This document shows positions 26,985 to 40,300 of a DNA stretch of 64,000 bases, one piece after another. A program made the translations under genes and the position numbers. How positions within the stretch are numbered: position 1 is the stretch's first letter; each line of letters starts with the position of its first letter. Under the pieces are notes generated by a model. The model saw only the letters and a list, made by a program, of their open reading frames with translations. It did not search any database and was not told the origin of the DNA. The DNA lies in NCBI RefSeq assembly GCF_009389715.1, contig NW_024068191.1:62001-126000 (forward strand). Reading direction: 5' to 3'. The stretch is from Phoenix dactylifera. Taxonomy: Eukaryota; Streptophyta; Magnoliopsida; Arecales; Arecaceae.

Positions 26985-28105
26985 TTAACATTCTGTTCAA
27001 CTTACATCTCAATAATGTGTTTGTGAAAGTAGGCAAAAGATGGTTATAGTTTATCAAGTTGGTAATTTTTTCTTTGATCTTTATGCTAGAAGTTTGAGTT
27101 CTTTCCTTAACCGGACTTTGATGGGTTGAGCATGCTTGGTGGTGGGTTTTCTGTTATGTAGTCTATTACCTAATCCTCAATGGATAAAAAATAAAAAAAA
27201 AAATCAGCAAGAATGAATGCATGTGATCTCATAATATCAAAATTATTATTTATCTTTTAAAAACTTTTCTAAGAAAATATATTAATGGCAAAGTAGATTA
27301 AGTATCATCATAAAATATGGTCAAATTGCCCGATTTTTTGTTTGTATGTATGTGTTTTTAATTGATCGTATTTCTTTTCAAATTCAATCCTAATTCATTA
27401 AAAACAATTGGATAAGCATGCACATTACTTAATAGGATCTTTACAAGGAGATTATCAAATATGTTTGTAGGTCACCTTATTATATGTTAAAATGACATAA
27501 AGATAATTTAACAAGAAGTTGCAAACCTATGCATGAAGTGGATGCCACCCCGGCGCTGAAAACGTCTCCTACATCTATAAGAAAAATGATATAGAAAAAT
27601 TGGTTTGGCCAACTCACCAAATCGAGAGCTGTTCATTTGAATATATAGAGCTACAAAAATTGTTTTCAGCGAATGTAGAGGTTACAACTTGTCATCTAAT
27701 ATAAACAATATTATATAACGTTGCTATTGTTACAACATAAAGAAAAACTGTGCAGGAAACTTTGTAGAAGACTTTGTAGCTGAATCGTTGATATAGTTGG
27801 AAGAATTCAAATGTGGTGGTCTAACAACATCCTTATCCAGTGTTTAGAATATGAGTTCTTTGATTATCTTTATTGTAATGAACACAAGTGGATGAACAAC
27901 TTGAATTATCGGGATTTTCATAAGTAAAGTGGATCGGCAACTTGGAAAGGTTTACTTGGATCACCACTATCCTGTCTGCCAGTAATTAAAAATAAATAAA
28001 TAAATTTAACTTGTAAACTATATTATTAAGATTACGATTCTTAAATTGGAAAATAAATACAATATTGGCATTTAACTCCTGTGTCACAAAACATATGTCT
28101 AAAAG

Positions 28106-28108
<3 letters not shown>

Positions 28109-28174
<66 letters not shown>

Positions 28175-28177
28175 ATA
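28109..28177. repeat. TA microsatellite
   Basis: A near-perfect TA run of about 69 bp with one TT break near its right end. Confidence 0.95.
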
Positions 28178-28525
28178 CGAGGAGAACAAGTGGGAGTTTC
28201 ATCAATCATTTCACCAAAATGTTGGATGATTTCTCATGTTAAACCATTAATGGTGGAACCAATAAGCTGCGGTCCATTTTTGCAACACTTGCTTAAGTTA
28301 TATCACTCGAGTACTCGAAATTTTGTGCTTGGACTTTGTAATCTTCGGCTCTCCCCCGTCACCATGGATTCGCATAATATTTTACTCGAAATTAGGTTGC
28401 TCACTTGAAACAAAAATAAACTCAATAAGTAGAAAAAATATTTTGATATCATAACTACTAAAATTATTATAATATAAAATATAACGAGTATACTTTAATC
28501 GAATGAAGTTTGGGTGTCTACATTA

Positions 28526-28992
28526 GGGGCTCGTTTGGTTCGCGGGAAAAAAAGGAGGGAAAGTGTGGTCAACGAAAAAGTAATGAGATGTCTCTTATTT
28601 GGTTAGAGTTTTTAAAGGAAAGAGATAAGAAAGTTATATTTGCATAGAAATATGATTCACATATTTCATGAGAAAGTGTTTCCCATAAGAAATATGGGAA
28701 AGTTAATTTTCTATGAGCCAGAAATCACTCTATTTTTATTTTTTCCTAAAAAGGCCCTTCAACATTAAAAAGGCATTAAAGACCTAATTTTTATTAAGAG
28801 TATAATAAGAATTACACATAACTTTCTCAGAAAAGTAGATGGTCAATCAAAATAAGTACTCTAGAAATATGTCATTTTTCTATGATCAACCAAATATGTC
28901 AAAAATATTTTTTCAAATATTTTTTTTTTAAATTTAAATTTTAAAAATTATATTTTTAGAAAAAAAATATTTTCTGCGGACCAAACAAGCCC
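28526..28992. mobile_element. MITE, copy 2
   Basis: This copy begins GGGGCTCGTTTGGTTCG and ends CGGACCAAACAAGCCC, framed by TTA on the left and TAA on the right. It matches copy 1 along most of its length (for example AAAGTAATGAGATGTC, TAGATGGTCAA and GGCATTAAAGA words) in the same orientation. It is about 50 bp longer because of A/T-rich additions near the 3' side. Confidence 0.75.
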
Positions 28993-30622
28993 TAAATGAT
29001 ATGATTTTAACCGAGGCTGGTTCCCACACCGAAATAAGACACAGATCGCTAAGCTAATCCGCGCTGCTCTCTGGGTGGTGCGGTGGGCCCCCTGAAAAAA
29101 ACAGGGTGCAGGCGCCGCGGAATTGTTCACGAGCTCAGACGCCCCTTCTCGACGGTTCCACCCACCCGAACCTTGGCCTACGTACCTCCGCAAAGGGCCA
29201 AAACCTGACACCAAACCTGTGGGCTAATTAATGGGCGAGAGAGAGCGACAAGAGAATCGCTTTCTCTGCTGCTCTTCCTACCGTCTGATCCTGATCAAAC
29301 GGATAAAACTCAACTCCTTGGATGTGCCTATCTCTTCCCGTGGGCTTCCTGTGGGCGGGTGACCCTGACCCACCAAAACAAATGCGGTCCATTTTCCTCA
29401 CAGGCAGAGTAAGAGATATGATTACAAGCCGACATGGTGGGGGCCCAGCTCATCAGGCCATGTCTTTGGATAAAGATGACACGGTGTACGGTGTACACCG
29501 TTCGAACTAGGCCCACTTTTCGAACATTCAGGATTTGAACCACCATCTCCAGCTTTTATATTAATTGATTTTTATTTTTAATCCCATGCATATTTGTTTT
29601 TGTTTTTTTTATGCAGCCTTTATCTACATCAGTCGTGTGATCCTCCACTCTATTATTCGCTTCCATGTGAAGCTCAAAAGAAGTCACGCTCTTGAACAAG
29701 TCTCAAGAAGTAGGTGCCCGTCGTCACAGAAATGTTATCCTCGGATCCACTCAATCATCATATCCGATTTGTTTGTTTTTTTTTTTGGTGTAGGTTTATC
29801 ATCTCCATCTATCAAAAAAGCCAGCCCACTGTTTTTGGTCTTCTAGATAAAGGTTGATTTCTAACATTGGTCCTGCGTCCCAGTTTTACTATCCTAAGCT
29901 GGCGAACCATGAATTCTAAAGCTTGTCTTATGATGAGGTGTATTGAGCGTCCAAATTTGAGAAACACTGAATACTTAAAGACTCTTGAGACAACCAAGCA
30001 ATCATGTTATTGAACTCAAAGCATACTAAGCAGACAAATTCTCATGGTTATACTCCCAGTCATCTGGTCGTAGCATCCATCATGGAGGTTTGATGATGGA
30101 GCCTTGAAAATTGTTTATCTAGGCATTTAATTTGCTCAGATAATTTTTGAAAGAGTTGGTGAAGCAAAATCTTATATCTTTAAAATATCAAAAATAAAAC
30201 CTAGATTGTTTCTCGTTTATCGTCTTGTGATTAGATCCTGATCAACATATCATTTTTCAATTCAAAACTTTGCTCCATAGAATAGTTCACATAATCTGTT
30301 CGACATCTTCAAATCAAGTAACTCTCCCTAGATCAAGTACTCCTCCGGAAACAAAAATGAAGCAGCTCCTTGCCTCGGCAGTGCCGGTCGAACTTAGTTA
30401 TATATTGTGGCTCCGTCGCCCAAGCTACCCATAGCCTGAGCCCGTTTAATCCAGCGGCAAAAAGGTCAAGATAGTATTCAATATTAAAGAAAGTTAAAAA
30501 GGCTATATTATAAGTCCCATCCAGCCTTCCCTCCTATGGCCAACCTATCGATTTGGACGACCTCGGTTCGTCTCACCGCCGAGTGACCTGACCGCTAAGA
30601 TAGAGATGACGACCACCACCGC

Positions 30623-30623
<1 letters not shown>

Positions 30624-30656
<33 letters not shown>
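30624..30656. repeat. Poly-A run
   Basis: Thirty-three consecutive A follow a GC-rich segment (about 30530-30623). This could be the tail of a retroposed sequence on the plus strand, but no target duplication or RNA promoter boxes were found. Confidence 0.6.
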
Positions 30657-30658
<2 letters not shown>

Positions 30659-31273
30659 AGAAGAAAGAGAAAAATCTCCATAGAACACCTTAATATCCTT
30701 TAAATAATTTCCAATAATTCTACAGGGCACAAGTTTGGTACCAAAACGTTTCCCTGCACAGCCGCGCCTAGCGTGCACCAACGTGGCCATGCACGCAATG
30801 ATTTCTTCTTCCACGAGAGTGTGCGCGTCCGCTTGCCACGTCAAATGCCAGCAATGCAGGGAACTGAGTTGGCGACTCGTAGGCATACCTGCGACTGAGC
30901 AGATGAGTCCGACAAAACTGGGTGATGATAGAGAGTGGGGCCCATGGCTAATAATTGAGAAGCGGACGCGGTAACCGACGTGGATCCGCGCTGTCGTAGA
31001 CCCTCATCCGAACTACTATCGGACTCGATTCCCTACCGAGTCCGGGTATTTTTCTACGCAATTCTTCGCCGCCGCGTGGCTCCTGAGCTGTCACCCGCAT
31101 GTTCGCGGCGGCCCGTTCGTCCACGTTGTCCCTCGGGCCCCCGTTCCTCCTTATCGCCTCGTATAAAAACTCTTCCATCTCGGCCCCGGAGTCGGACTTG
31201 ATCCGAGAAGGAGAGGGTGGGTGTTATATAGATATTATTATTATTATAGAGCTTTTTCAGGAGAAGGGCGTTA

Positions 31274-31929
31274 ATGGAGGAAAAGGTGGCCATGAGAGAG
31301 AGGGAGTGGATACACGGTGGAGTGAGCCTTTCTGCAATGGTGTTGGGGTTCTTTGAAGAAGGGGGAGGAAATGAACTGGGCCGCGACCCATTCGAGGTTG
31401 ATGGTGAATGCAGCGATGAAGAGGATGGCGGAGATGGCTCGGAAAGTAATGCTCGAGAAAACAAGGCTTTCTGGAAGACCCAACACCAGCTCCTCCAAGT
31501 AAGTTCGATGATCCATGCTTCTTCGCTTTAAATTTTGCAGAGAAAATTTATATATATGTATATGTCCGTGTGTATATCTGTATATTAGATTTTTATAAAA
31601 ATATTATCAATTATTTGAAAGAAATGATTGTTAAATTATTTATAGGCTCGACAAAAAAACCTTTGAGATTGTGAACAAAAAAGCTCCTCTCATGCAAGAG
31701 CGATGGAGCTGTTTGTTTGCTCAAATGTGTTTTTATGTTGATGATATCTTTTGAGGATATATATATATATATATAGACATCTACCGAATTTAAGCACAGA
31801 ATTGCTATAACAAAAACAATTTAGAGTTGGTGAGATTGGTTACTATAATTTATAGAGAAAATTTTATTGCATATTTATCAATTTTTGGTCAAGTCCTTCG
31901 TGTCATTTTATTTTCTCAACCAAGATATC

Positions 31930-31977
<48 letters not shown>

Positions 31978-33278
31978 AGGTGCCATCAATTGACAGACAG
32001 GCTTACTGTTATAGCCTTCGTATGTAAAAGCTATGGGTTCTTCTGTTTTCTTTTCTTTTATTTATTATCTTTGGATTTGAATACTGATCTAATTAGATAT
32101 AGTTGTACTAATGGATTGCAATAGGAGGCCTTGTCCCGGGATAGCTTGGCGGAAGCGAAGGTACGGATGTCTACAGAGGATGCCGTGAAGAAGATGCAAT
32201 CCATGGGACTTGTCTGCATCTGCCCGAATCGAATGGCCAAGGGATGCCGGAATTGTGCACTAAGGCACATCACCGAAAGGCTCCGGGAAGCAGGATATAA
32301 CAGCGCCCTTTGCAAGTCCAAGTGGAGTCGGTCCCTGGATATCCCTTCAGGTAATTGGGAATATTCTCCTCTTCTTTCGGATCATCATGACAAGTCCAGA
32401 TCATTCACATCAAGTTTGTGCTAACCCCACCACATGATAGAAAGTGACAAAGTTACAATCTTTACAAACAGGTTAGGGAGATTTTTAACTAGCCAGGGTT
32501 GGATTAGACCCAGGTTTCCACAAAAAAAGTGACTTACTCGGAGAGCAATTCGCAAATATTCCATTAGCTAGGTATATATTTGGAATGCGTACCTGTCTCG
32601 GCGATTATGTTATGACGATATAGCATCGCATGTATCATTTCCCCATGACTACACGATACAAAGTAACAAAGTTAAGTGGGTGTATAGTGATCAAAGTATC
32701 ACAAGCACAAAGTTGATAAGTTCGCAATGAGCTTTTGGGTATGCGTCCAAGCTTTGAATATTATTATCTTAGTGCCTTTCAGATACGTTGTCTCGCCAAT
32801 TCAGAATATGTAGCACTTCGGATGCGACGGTATTTGACATATTATTGGTTGTACGTCCACAGGGGAACACAGCTACGTAGACGTGGTGATGGAGGCAAAG
32901 AACGGCAGAAGGAACCCAATTAGAGTAGTCATAGAGCTGAACCTCCGTGCGGAGTTTGAGATGGCGAGAGCCAGCGAGGAATACAACCAGCTTGTAAACT
33001 GCCTTCCGGAGGTCTTCGTTGGCAAGTCGGAGAAGCTAAAGAATGCGATCAAGATCATGTGCTCGGCGGCGAAGAAGTGCATGAAGGATAACAAGATGCA
33101 CTTGGGGCCATGGAGGAAGCACAAGTACATGCAGTCTAAATGGCTCGGAACACCCGAGAGGATGGACCCTGGCCCTGGGGCGCCGTTCCTCCCAACGGCG
33201 GCGTCCGACCGGCAACCAAAGCTTAGAGCTTCCATGCTGACCTTTGACTTGCACCGCACTGCTGTGGAAGTCATTTGA
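31274..33278 (+). CDS. DUF506 family protein (PD-(D/E)XK nuclease-like fold), three exons
   Basis: Exons are 31274-31498, 32125-32350 and 32863-33278, which join in frame through GT-AG introns to 867 bp, or 288 residues. An acidic N-terminal region (DGECSDEEDGGDGSESN) leads to the FWKTQHQLLQ helix that opens the conserved part. Exon 2 gives the Cys-rich block CICPNRMAKGCRNCALRHI. Exon 3 gives SYVDVVMEAKN, RVVIELNLRAEFEMARA, LPEVFVGKSEKL, CMKDNKMHLGPWRKHKYM and QSKWLG, all hallmarks of plant DUF506. The family is predicted to share the PD-(D/E)XK nuclease fold, but its biochemical role is not settled, and I infer none here. Length and intron positions look normal. Intron 1 contains a long GA run. 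Confidence 0.88.
31932..31974. repeat. GA microsatellite
   Basis: A GA dinucleotide run of about 42 bp inside intron 1 of the DUF506 gene. Confidence 0.9.
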
Positions 33279-34055
33279 CTTCTCTCGTCGCCTCGTCTGC
33301 TTACAGTTTCGGCATGCTTGTTATCCTGAGAGTTGTAAATAGGTTGAGAAAAGGAAATTAGTAGAACTGTCGGCAGACTTCTTGAGTTGCCCAAACCAAG
33401 CACTAGAGCAACGTTGTACAATTCCAAGAGTAATGACCAAGGCAAGCATCCATGTTAAATTAAACCAAGTGGTGACAGCTGACTTTAAGGCTTCATCAAG
33501 CCCAATGGGCCTAGTCCAAACGATCTGGACAAGCTTGGGCCAAGCTTGGCATTCTTGGGGGAATTGTACATGTCAACGACAGCGTTGATATCATTTTTTT
33601 TTTGTTTGTTTTTTGAGGAAGCCGGTGAAACAACGTTGATATCTTATCCAAGAATACCCCAAGTTTTATGCAAAGTCCGAAGTAAGTTCACATGGAATGA
33701 ATCATGAGCGAGGAAGGACGGCGTAGCTAGGGTAAGATAAGATGCATGCCCGATGTAGCTGTTTCCAATGTAAAAATGTAGGGTTAATATTTTTTTTTTT
33801 CTCATGCTTCTATGGACCATATCATATCTCAAGGGGTTTAACTGAGATACTAAATCTTGGTTTCAGTGAGGGAGGGTGTTATGCAATGGCCCTTGCCTAT
33901 TGAGTATCGTATCGACTAATATCGATCGAGTTATATTACTATCTTGATGACTCAAAACAGTCTTATGACTTTATTTCGGACTAACTCATACGACCTTCCT
34001 AGTTCGCCAATTTCATACTGCTACTGGAAGCAATTTGTTATGTGCAGGATGTTCT

Positions 34056-34473
34056 ATGATAAAAGTGGCCGAGTTAAAGCGCTTCATCCAGTGTGGAGCC
34101 AACTTTGATCAATTTGCACTTGCTTCAGTCATTTGAGTTGGAATAACCTTAGATGCTATTGCTAATGAGCGGCGCAGGAGGTTATATGAATGGTTCGATT
34201 AGAACAATACTTGGCCTGGTTTTATTAGGAAGCGACCTACTCCTATTAAATTTGAATGGCATGGGTTTTTGAGGGAGACCCCAATTCCCTGCATTGACCA
34301 TTAAGCTATTCTCGACAGTATCCTGCTTAGACTCCAGAGCAAGTCTGATACTTTTTGCACAGCTATTGAATCAAATGTTTTTGCATGGCAACTTTCCCTA
34401 CACCTTCCGCGAAAAAAAGTGAATCCGAGATGCTGTTTTCTTGTTCCATATCCAACTGAATTTTATTGTGATT
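34056..34473 (+). pseudogene. Decayed reading frame of unknown family
   Basis: From an ATG at 34056, a single plus-strand frame stays protein-like for about 139 codons despite three internal stops. Readable segments include AELKRFIQCGANFDQFALAS, TLDAIANERRRRLYEWFD, NTWPGFIRKRPTPIKFEWH and GFLRETPIPCIDH, then ILLRLQSKSDTFCTAIESN. I do not recognise it. It abuts the 3' end of the neighbouring LINE but lies on the opposite strand, so it is not part of that LINE's reading frames. It could be a piece of an old transposon or of a host gene. Confidence 0.45.
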
Positions 34474-37340
34474 CTCTCTTTCTTTTTCTTCTTCTTTTTT
34501 GTTGATACAGAGGAGACCCACGGCCCAAAGAGAGAAGCAGAGGAAGTATCAGCCAACAAAATGTTGAGAAATCCTGCCGGGGCTGAGAGATGGTCCTGGT
34601 ACGAAACCTCATGAGAACTGATTGCCTGAGCGGTGCCGAAACAGATGGGAGGCTTGGAAATTTGTAGCTACAAACTTCCACTGCCAAATATCCTGCAAAA
34701 GTGGGCTAACCTGCACTTTGGAATAAGGTGAATTGAGCCAGGAGATAACAGTAGATGAATCTCCTTCAACCCACACCTGCAAAGCTTTATTAGTGTGTAT
34801 GGCTGTGTGAATAAGATACTGAGATTTTTGGAACTAGTTTGCCTGCTGCTGATATCAACCGACCACTGCAGCCTTATCATCCATTACAGAGCCACCAAAG
34901 TTAAACTTTTAAAACACCAGGGGGAGGGGGTATCCAACAGAAAGTGATGATAGGATTAGAAGAAGAGGCAATACCCCAGTACCTAAAATGTGATGCAAAA
35001 GAAACTTGAGAAGGCCCAGAAGAATGAGTTGACAGATAACTATAGAGCTGTCCTACCAAAATAGACTCTTGAAACAGTCTATAATTTCTTGATTTCCATA
35101 ACAATCATAATTTCTTATCAGATCAGAACTGCAGGTGTCAGTTGTAACCAATAAACTCATGAGAAAGCAAAAGAAGAGAGCTATCTGTTGGCTGTGTATA
35201 AGCCAAAACAGAAACAAAAAGAAAGAACTGTCATCTTTGAAGAGCGAACCAGCCAGCCACTTTAGCGAAACCAAGTGCATAAGCAAGAATGATGTTGGAT
35301 TTGCTCTCTACCATGGTATCAGACATAATGGCATCCCATACCAGCAAAGAGCAAGGGTAAATGCTATTTAGAAGGCCGGCCAGCAAGTTCCAAAATTGCC
35401 GAGCAAGTGGACAATGGAAGAGCGCATGAGCCTCTACCTCAGCCGGGCAAAGGTCACAAGATAAACCGATCATCCCATATAATGCCTCGGCTATACAACA
35501 GTTGTTTGCGGGGTAGTCTTTTCCACAGCAATTTCCAGCGAAAGAGTTTTAACAGACATTGGGATGGGCAGCCTTCAAAGCCAACGGAAGGAAGAGAGAT
35601 TACCTGAATAAGGAATGGCTGGCTGTCGCAGAGGAAAATCGATCAGGCCAAGAACCTTGGGCCAGCGGAATAGCCAGAATTCGTGACAATATATCAGCTG
35701 GGAAAATAAGAGCTCAACTCCTCCTCCTTCCAGGTGCGGGCATTATTGATGAAATCCGCCACTTTCTTACCCTGCAGAGGAGTATCCATATTAATAAATG
35801 TAGGCCAGGAGTTAAGAGGGACTGAAGAGTACCATGGATCCTGTAAAAAATACACTAAGGTGCCATCTGTGAGGTTCGAAATAAAGTTGTACTGCAGCTG
35901 AGTGCCTTGAGCTACTACTATTATTCGATGCCAAATGGATGAGCATTTAGATGGCCGATGGTAGTTCCTCCAGGTGCCGTGAAACTTGTACTTTGCAACC
36001 AAAATCTGAGCCCACAAAGAGTGCGGATTTAGCACAAGATGAGCTGCGAATTTGCTTAAAAGAATTTGTTGCTTTGAAAGCAAAGAATGAATAGCTAGAC
36101 CACCAAAACACTTAGGAGAAAAAATGAGATCCCAAGATAAAAGATGACAGCCTTTGCTGTCAGATGAGTGCCCCCAAAGAAATGCACGGAACTCTCTTTC
36201 CAGGTGATGAGGGAAGCGTAGGATCGTTTCTCCTGCTGTTCCACTGCAAAAATCAGGAGCACACAACAGATAAAAACAGGAGAATTTCGGAATCCAAAAA
36301 ATAGAGCTTCATCAGAATTTTCATTCACAGTAAAACCGAGCCAAAAAGAAGCAAGCGGCGGCCCTGTACATCCCACCTCTTATAGGGCCATGAACTCATT
36401 CTAAATCCCTAACAAAAAGGACTCAATAATCAACTAAACTCTAATCAAAACGGACTCCTAATCTGACTTAACTCAGACATGAATTTCAGAACAAGTTCAG
36501 ACTCCCAAATAGACTCAATTCAGAAATTCTCAACATACTAGAACTCGATTAAACCAACATTCAGAAACTTGTAAACCGTGGGATTGATCTTTGGGAACAT
36601 GAGATCAATCCTATTTTCCCCACAGCTGTATTGTTTCGCTCCCGCACCAGCAGAGTTTCAACAGCTGGTTCCTCCGGTTAAGTAGACAAGTCAGCAATTC
36701 CGAAAACAGCAACAGGTTCAGCAGCATGTACCAAAAAAAAAAAAAAAAAAAGGCACAATAAAAGTCAATCATTGCTTCGAGATAAAGTGTCCCGAGTAGT
36801 AGCTTTAGCCACAACAAGCAATCGTCAACAAAAAAAAATATGCGATAGGGTAATGCCACATCTGCCTGGTTGATAGGCCCGAGCTTTATATTCAATAGAG
36901 AGCTGCAACAACCTTGAAAGCATGTCAAAGCACATAATGAATAAAAATAGTGATAACAGACATTCTTGGCGTAGTCCCATCGTAGGCTTAAACCAAGAAA
37001 AGGGTGAACCATTGATGAGAAGAGCAAAAGAAGGGTGACAAACACATGCCTAAGCCCTTTAATAAAATTAGGATGGAAATGAAAGTTATTAAGGACAGCA
37101 AGCATAAATCCCAATTAATCCTATCAAAAGCTTTTTCCATATTGACCTTTACAGTCATTAAGGGTTTGGTTCTGGAAGATTGCGTAGAGACTGCATGATT
37201 TCCTGAGCAAGTTCCATCAAAAAGATTTCCTGAGCAAGAAAGATATTTCCTGCAACGTGACGGCCGAGCACAAAGTCCCTTTAGCAGGAGAAATTAAAGT
37301 TGAAAGGAGCAATTTCCGTCGGTTTCGCTTACGCATAAAA
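34460..37340 (-). mobile_element. 5'-truncated, decayed LINE (L1-like non-LTR retrotransposon)
   Basis: Read on the minus strand from right to left, fragments appear in the order of a plant LINE ORF2. Near 37260 is RDFVLGRHVAGNIFLAQEI. Near 37130 is KVNMEKAFDRINWD (reverse transcriptase). Near 36960 is GLRQECLLSLFLFIMCF, and near 36830 FFVDDCLL, where the family has FADD or YADD. FRAFLWGHSSDSKGCHLLSWD lies at about 36150. The zinc-binding CDLCPAEVEAHALFHC is at about 35440. An RNase H start (PPPPGVLKV, then GGSVMDDKAAVVG after a frameshift) is near 34900. Stops and frameshifts make it dead. The 5' half is missing, as is usual for incomplete target-primed insertion. Confidence 0.8.
36245..36628 (-). 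mobile_element. Possible solo LTR inserted in the LINE
   Basis: The LINE frame is interrupted by about 384 bp with no LINE similarity that I can see. On the minus strand the block begins TGTGGGGAAAATAGG and ends GATTTTTGCA, and it holds a TATAAGAGGTGGG box, as a solo LTR might. No convincing 5-bp target duplication was found, so the borders and class are tentative. Confidence 0.3.
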
Positions 37341-40300
37341 TTTTTTTTGGATAGATCAAAAAATCTAAATAATAATTTTTAAAGAGGCTTTTTTTTTTTT
37401 TTTTTTTGTACAATTTCATCTTCGATGTGAAAGATAAGTTAGTCAAACACCTTATAAATAAATAGGAGATCGGTTCACTTCATCCATTTTCTTTCTTTTT
37501 GAGATGCTATAGCGGCATTTTCAGCAGCAACAGCTCTAGAGCTTGATGTAAGCCAATAAAAATCACTTGGTAAATGATACTTACCTTACAGTACGTGCAT
37601 AGCCGAGCAGGTTGCATTGTATCATTCGTGCGAAGAAATAATTTTTCTTCTTCTGCAATATCAACCATTGGATCGCACAACAGCCTCTTCGAGATCATTA
37701 AAATAAGTGCAAAATGTGATCCAACGGTCATCATAAAAGAAGATCGATTATTTTTTAATACAACCCGAACCAGAGCCGAGCATAATGCGTACGGACAGGG
37801 CAGAAGACTTGGAACGACTTGGATTTATATTTGTGGGAGATAGTGGAAGACCACACAAACCAGTGCGCGGCCTCCAACCACAACATCCGCATTCATACCT
37901 TTAATCCCCCTTATGTGGCGTCGAACAAAATTTTAGTTGGATGCGTGTTTGAAAACTTCGTTCGTCGGTTTGACGGTATGGGTTTAATCGTCTCCAAGAA
38001 TGGCCCACATAATTATGCTCGTACCAAAAGGCAAAAGCCAATGGCTAGTTGATTCGGTACTTCTCTTATGCGGCCTTCCCGTAGTTTTGGCGTGTGAAGC
38101 ACTCATTTGGCGTGCATGGCACGGCCCCTACCATTATACTCCCTCTGTCAAGCTTTCAAACGCTCACTTTTGCCTTGCCAATGGCCATCAATGGCGAATA
38201 CGTGTCAAGCTCAGTAATTAGGTGTTTAAGGTACATGTGAGCGTCATCGCTCGGTTCTTTTCTTCTCAATTAGGTACATGTTGTTTTATAATGAAGGTGG
38301 TCAAGTCATCCAAGTTAGGCCATTGTCAATAAAGCTTAAGCTATCCGGCAACATAATTCTAGGGTACACATCACCAAGACATGGCTAATCAATACATAAT
38401 ATGCATGTTTTGAGGCCCAAGCTTAATAGCAAGAAAAAGCTTCATGGACATGCTGCAAGAGACTTGATGCTTGAGGGTTATATCTGATTCACCATTTTTT
38501 TTTTTTTTTGTAAAAATTCGTTGATTGCCCATGGCACAAATCTCTAAGCACTTTGAACTTCGTCATTTATCTGTTTATATAGATCTTAAAGTAACCTATG
38601 GATAATTTGACAGTGGATTTGCAGAAGGAAGGTGGTTCCTTGATGCAACCCTGTACCTACGCAGGGACCTGCTTGTCATAAGTTGACGTTTCACATCGTC
38701 AATGTCGCCAATCCTCTCTTGATATATAGTGTCCTCTCTTGGAACCAGATTTGGGCCTCATAGCTTAGAAGTATATAGGAAAACTTTGAGGGATGGTTTT
38801 CATTGAAGTGGGATGTCATTTGGTGTTGACATTAAAGATTCATGTATTTACTTCTTGTTTTTTTTTTGGTGGGGCTAAAAACGGGTATTTCATATATTAC
38901 GTGAATGAATACACCTCAAAAATTAAGTCACACAGTGCCCTACACAATTCGCCCTTCTCGGCCCACAAGGTGTCTCCTAACTCCTGAGTGACACGCCACA
39001 TATGCTGCCATCTAATCCGCTGCCCTATTGGCCTCTTGATACACATATTTAGTCTGAAAGGCCACTCCATCACTCATCATATCTCAAATATCTCGAACAC
39101 TTTTTTCTGCACTTTATGGTAGAACTACGTTCAGGTTAGGAGAATATGCAAAGTATAGCATTCAAATTATCAAAAAAAATCTGTACACCCTACAAGATTG
39201 TAGAAATCAAATATATGACCTTGCCCTCAAATAAATGATATGAAATCATGAAGGTGCTACCTGATTTGTTGGGGAGGTATCTTAGTGATTACATCAAAGA
39301 CTGCAGGGTGAAAAATATATGATCATGGTTCACAAAAATCCTCATAGTTTATTCCGAACGGCCTCTAAAAATTCTTGAAAGTGATTATCTGACAAACTTC
39401 AATGCTGTAAGTCAATAATTGATAATGACATCATGTCTACCAAACTAAGGTTAAGGTTTGCTTATTCTTGGTATGAAGATGAGCAACGCTTTCAAGCAAA
39501 ATTACAAGTTAGATTGGCGTGGACTTTTCATGAGGTTGGGCCACTTACCACACCATTAGAAAAAGCTTCTATTTTCCTCTAGAATTTGTTGCATGTATAC
39601 TTTTTTAAATATTTGAAATTATGTGAATAATCTCAAAAATTTACGATTTGTATATACACCCTCATTAATTGCTTTATTTTGCATATATACTCTTATAAAT
39701 ATCTATTTATATATCATAAATTTTCTAATTGCATGTATACTCTTATAAATTATTTGTTTTTATATGTACAACCTTATAAATTACATTTTTTTGCATATAC
39801 GTCATATCTTATAATGGTTTATATTAAAAAAATAATTTATATATCATATCTTTATAATGGTTTATATGTAAAAATAATAATTTATAAAATATAGACATAA
39901 ATAGTAAATTAATGAGGGTATATATATATATACAGATATTTATAAAGATATATACATAAAAAGAAAAAACAATCCTTTATGCTATAAGACAGGGCGGCCC
40001 AACTCTTAGGCGACGGAGGCGGTCGCCTGCCTCGGTCGCCTGAGGCGGCCCAAAGGAATGCCCTTGGCCAATACTGTGAGAAAGAAGATGTTCGCAGGGC
40101 TACAAAACTGTGAAAACATGAAAGGCTGAAAGCTAGTTGCCTACTTCGCTATGGCCTGTGGAAAATTGCTTCAGACTTCAAGACCACGAGACGTGGGAAA
40201 GAAATCCCATCGCTGTAAAGCTCTTAAGCCTGGTTACTGGTATAACATATCATCCTATGGCTTATGGCTTATGGCTATTGGTCCTATTCGGCCTCATTTT

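Larger units (their letters stand above)
25802..31273. other. Intergenic region between the SPA and DUF506 genes
   Basis: This stretch holds the SPA 3' flank, two related MITE copies (26568-26984 and 28526-28992), a TA microsatellite and a 33-base poly-A run at 30624-30656. From about 30940 it becomes GC-rich, consistent with the DUF506 promoter. A TATATAGA word at 31225-31232 is only about 45 bp before the ATG, so it is doubtful as the working TATA box. No intact gene is seen. Confidence 0.5.

Noticed and set aside
29322-29546. B-box-like GGTTCAAATCC on the minus strand near 29530
   Set aside because: No A box lies at a suitable distance and no cloverleaf can be drawn, so neither a tRNA nor a SINE is called.
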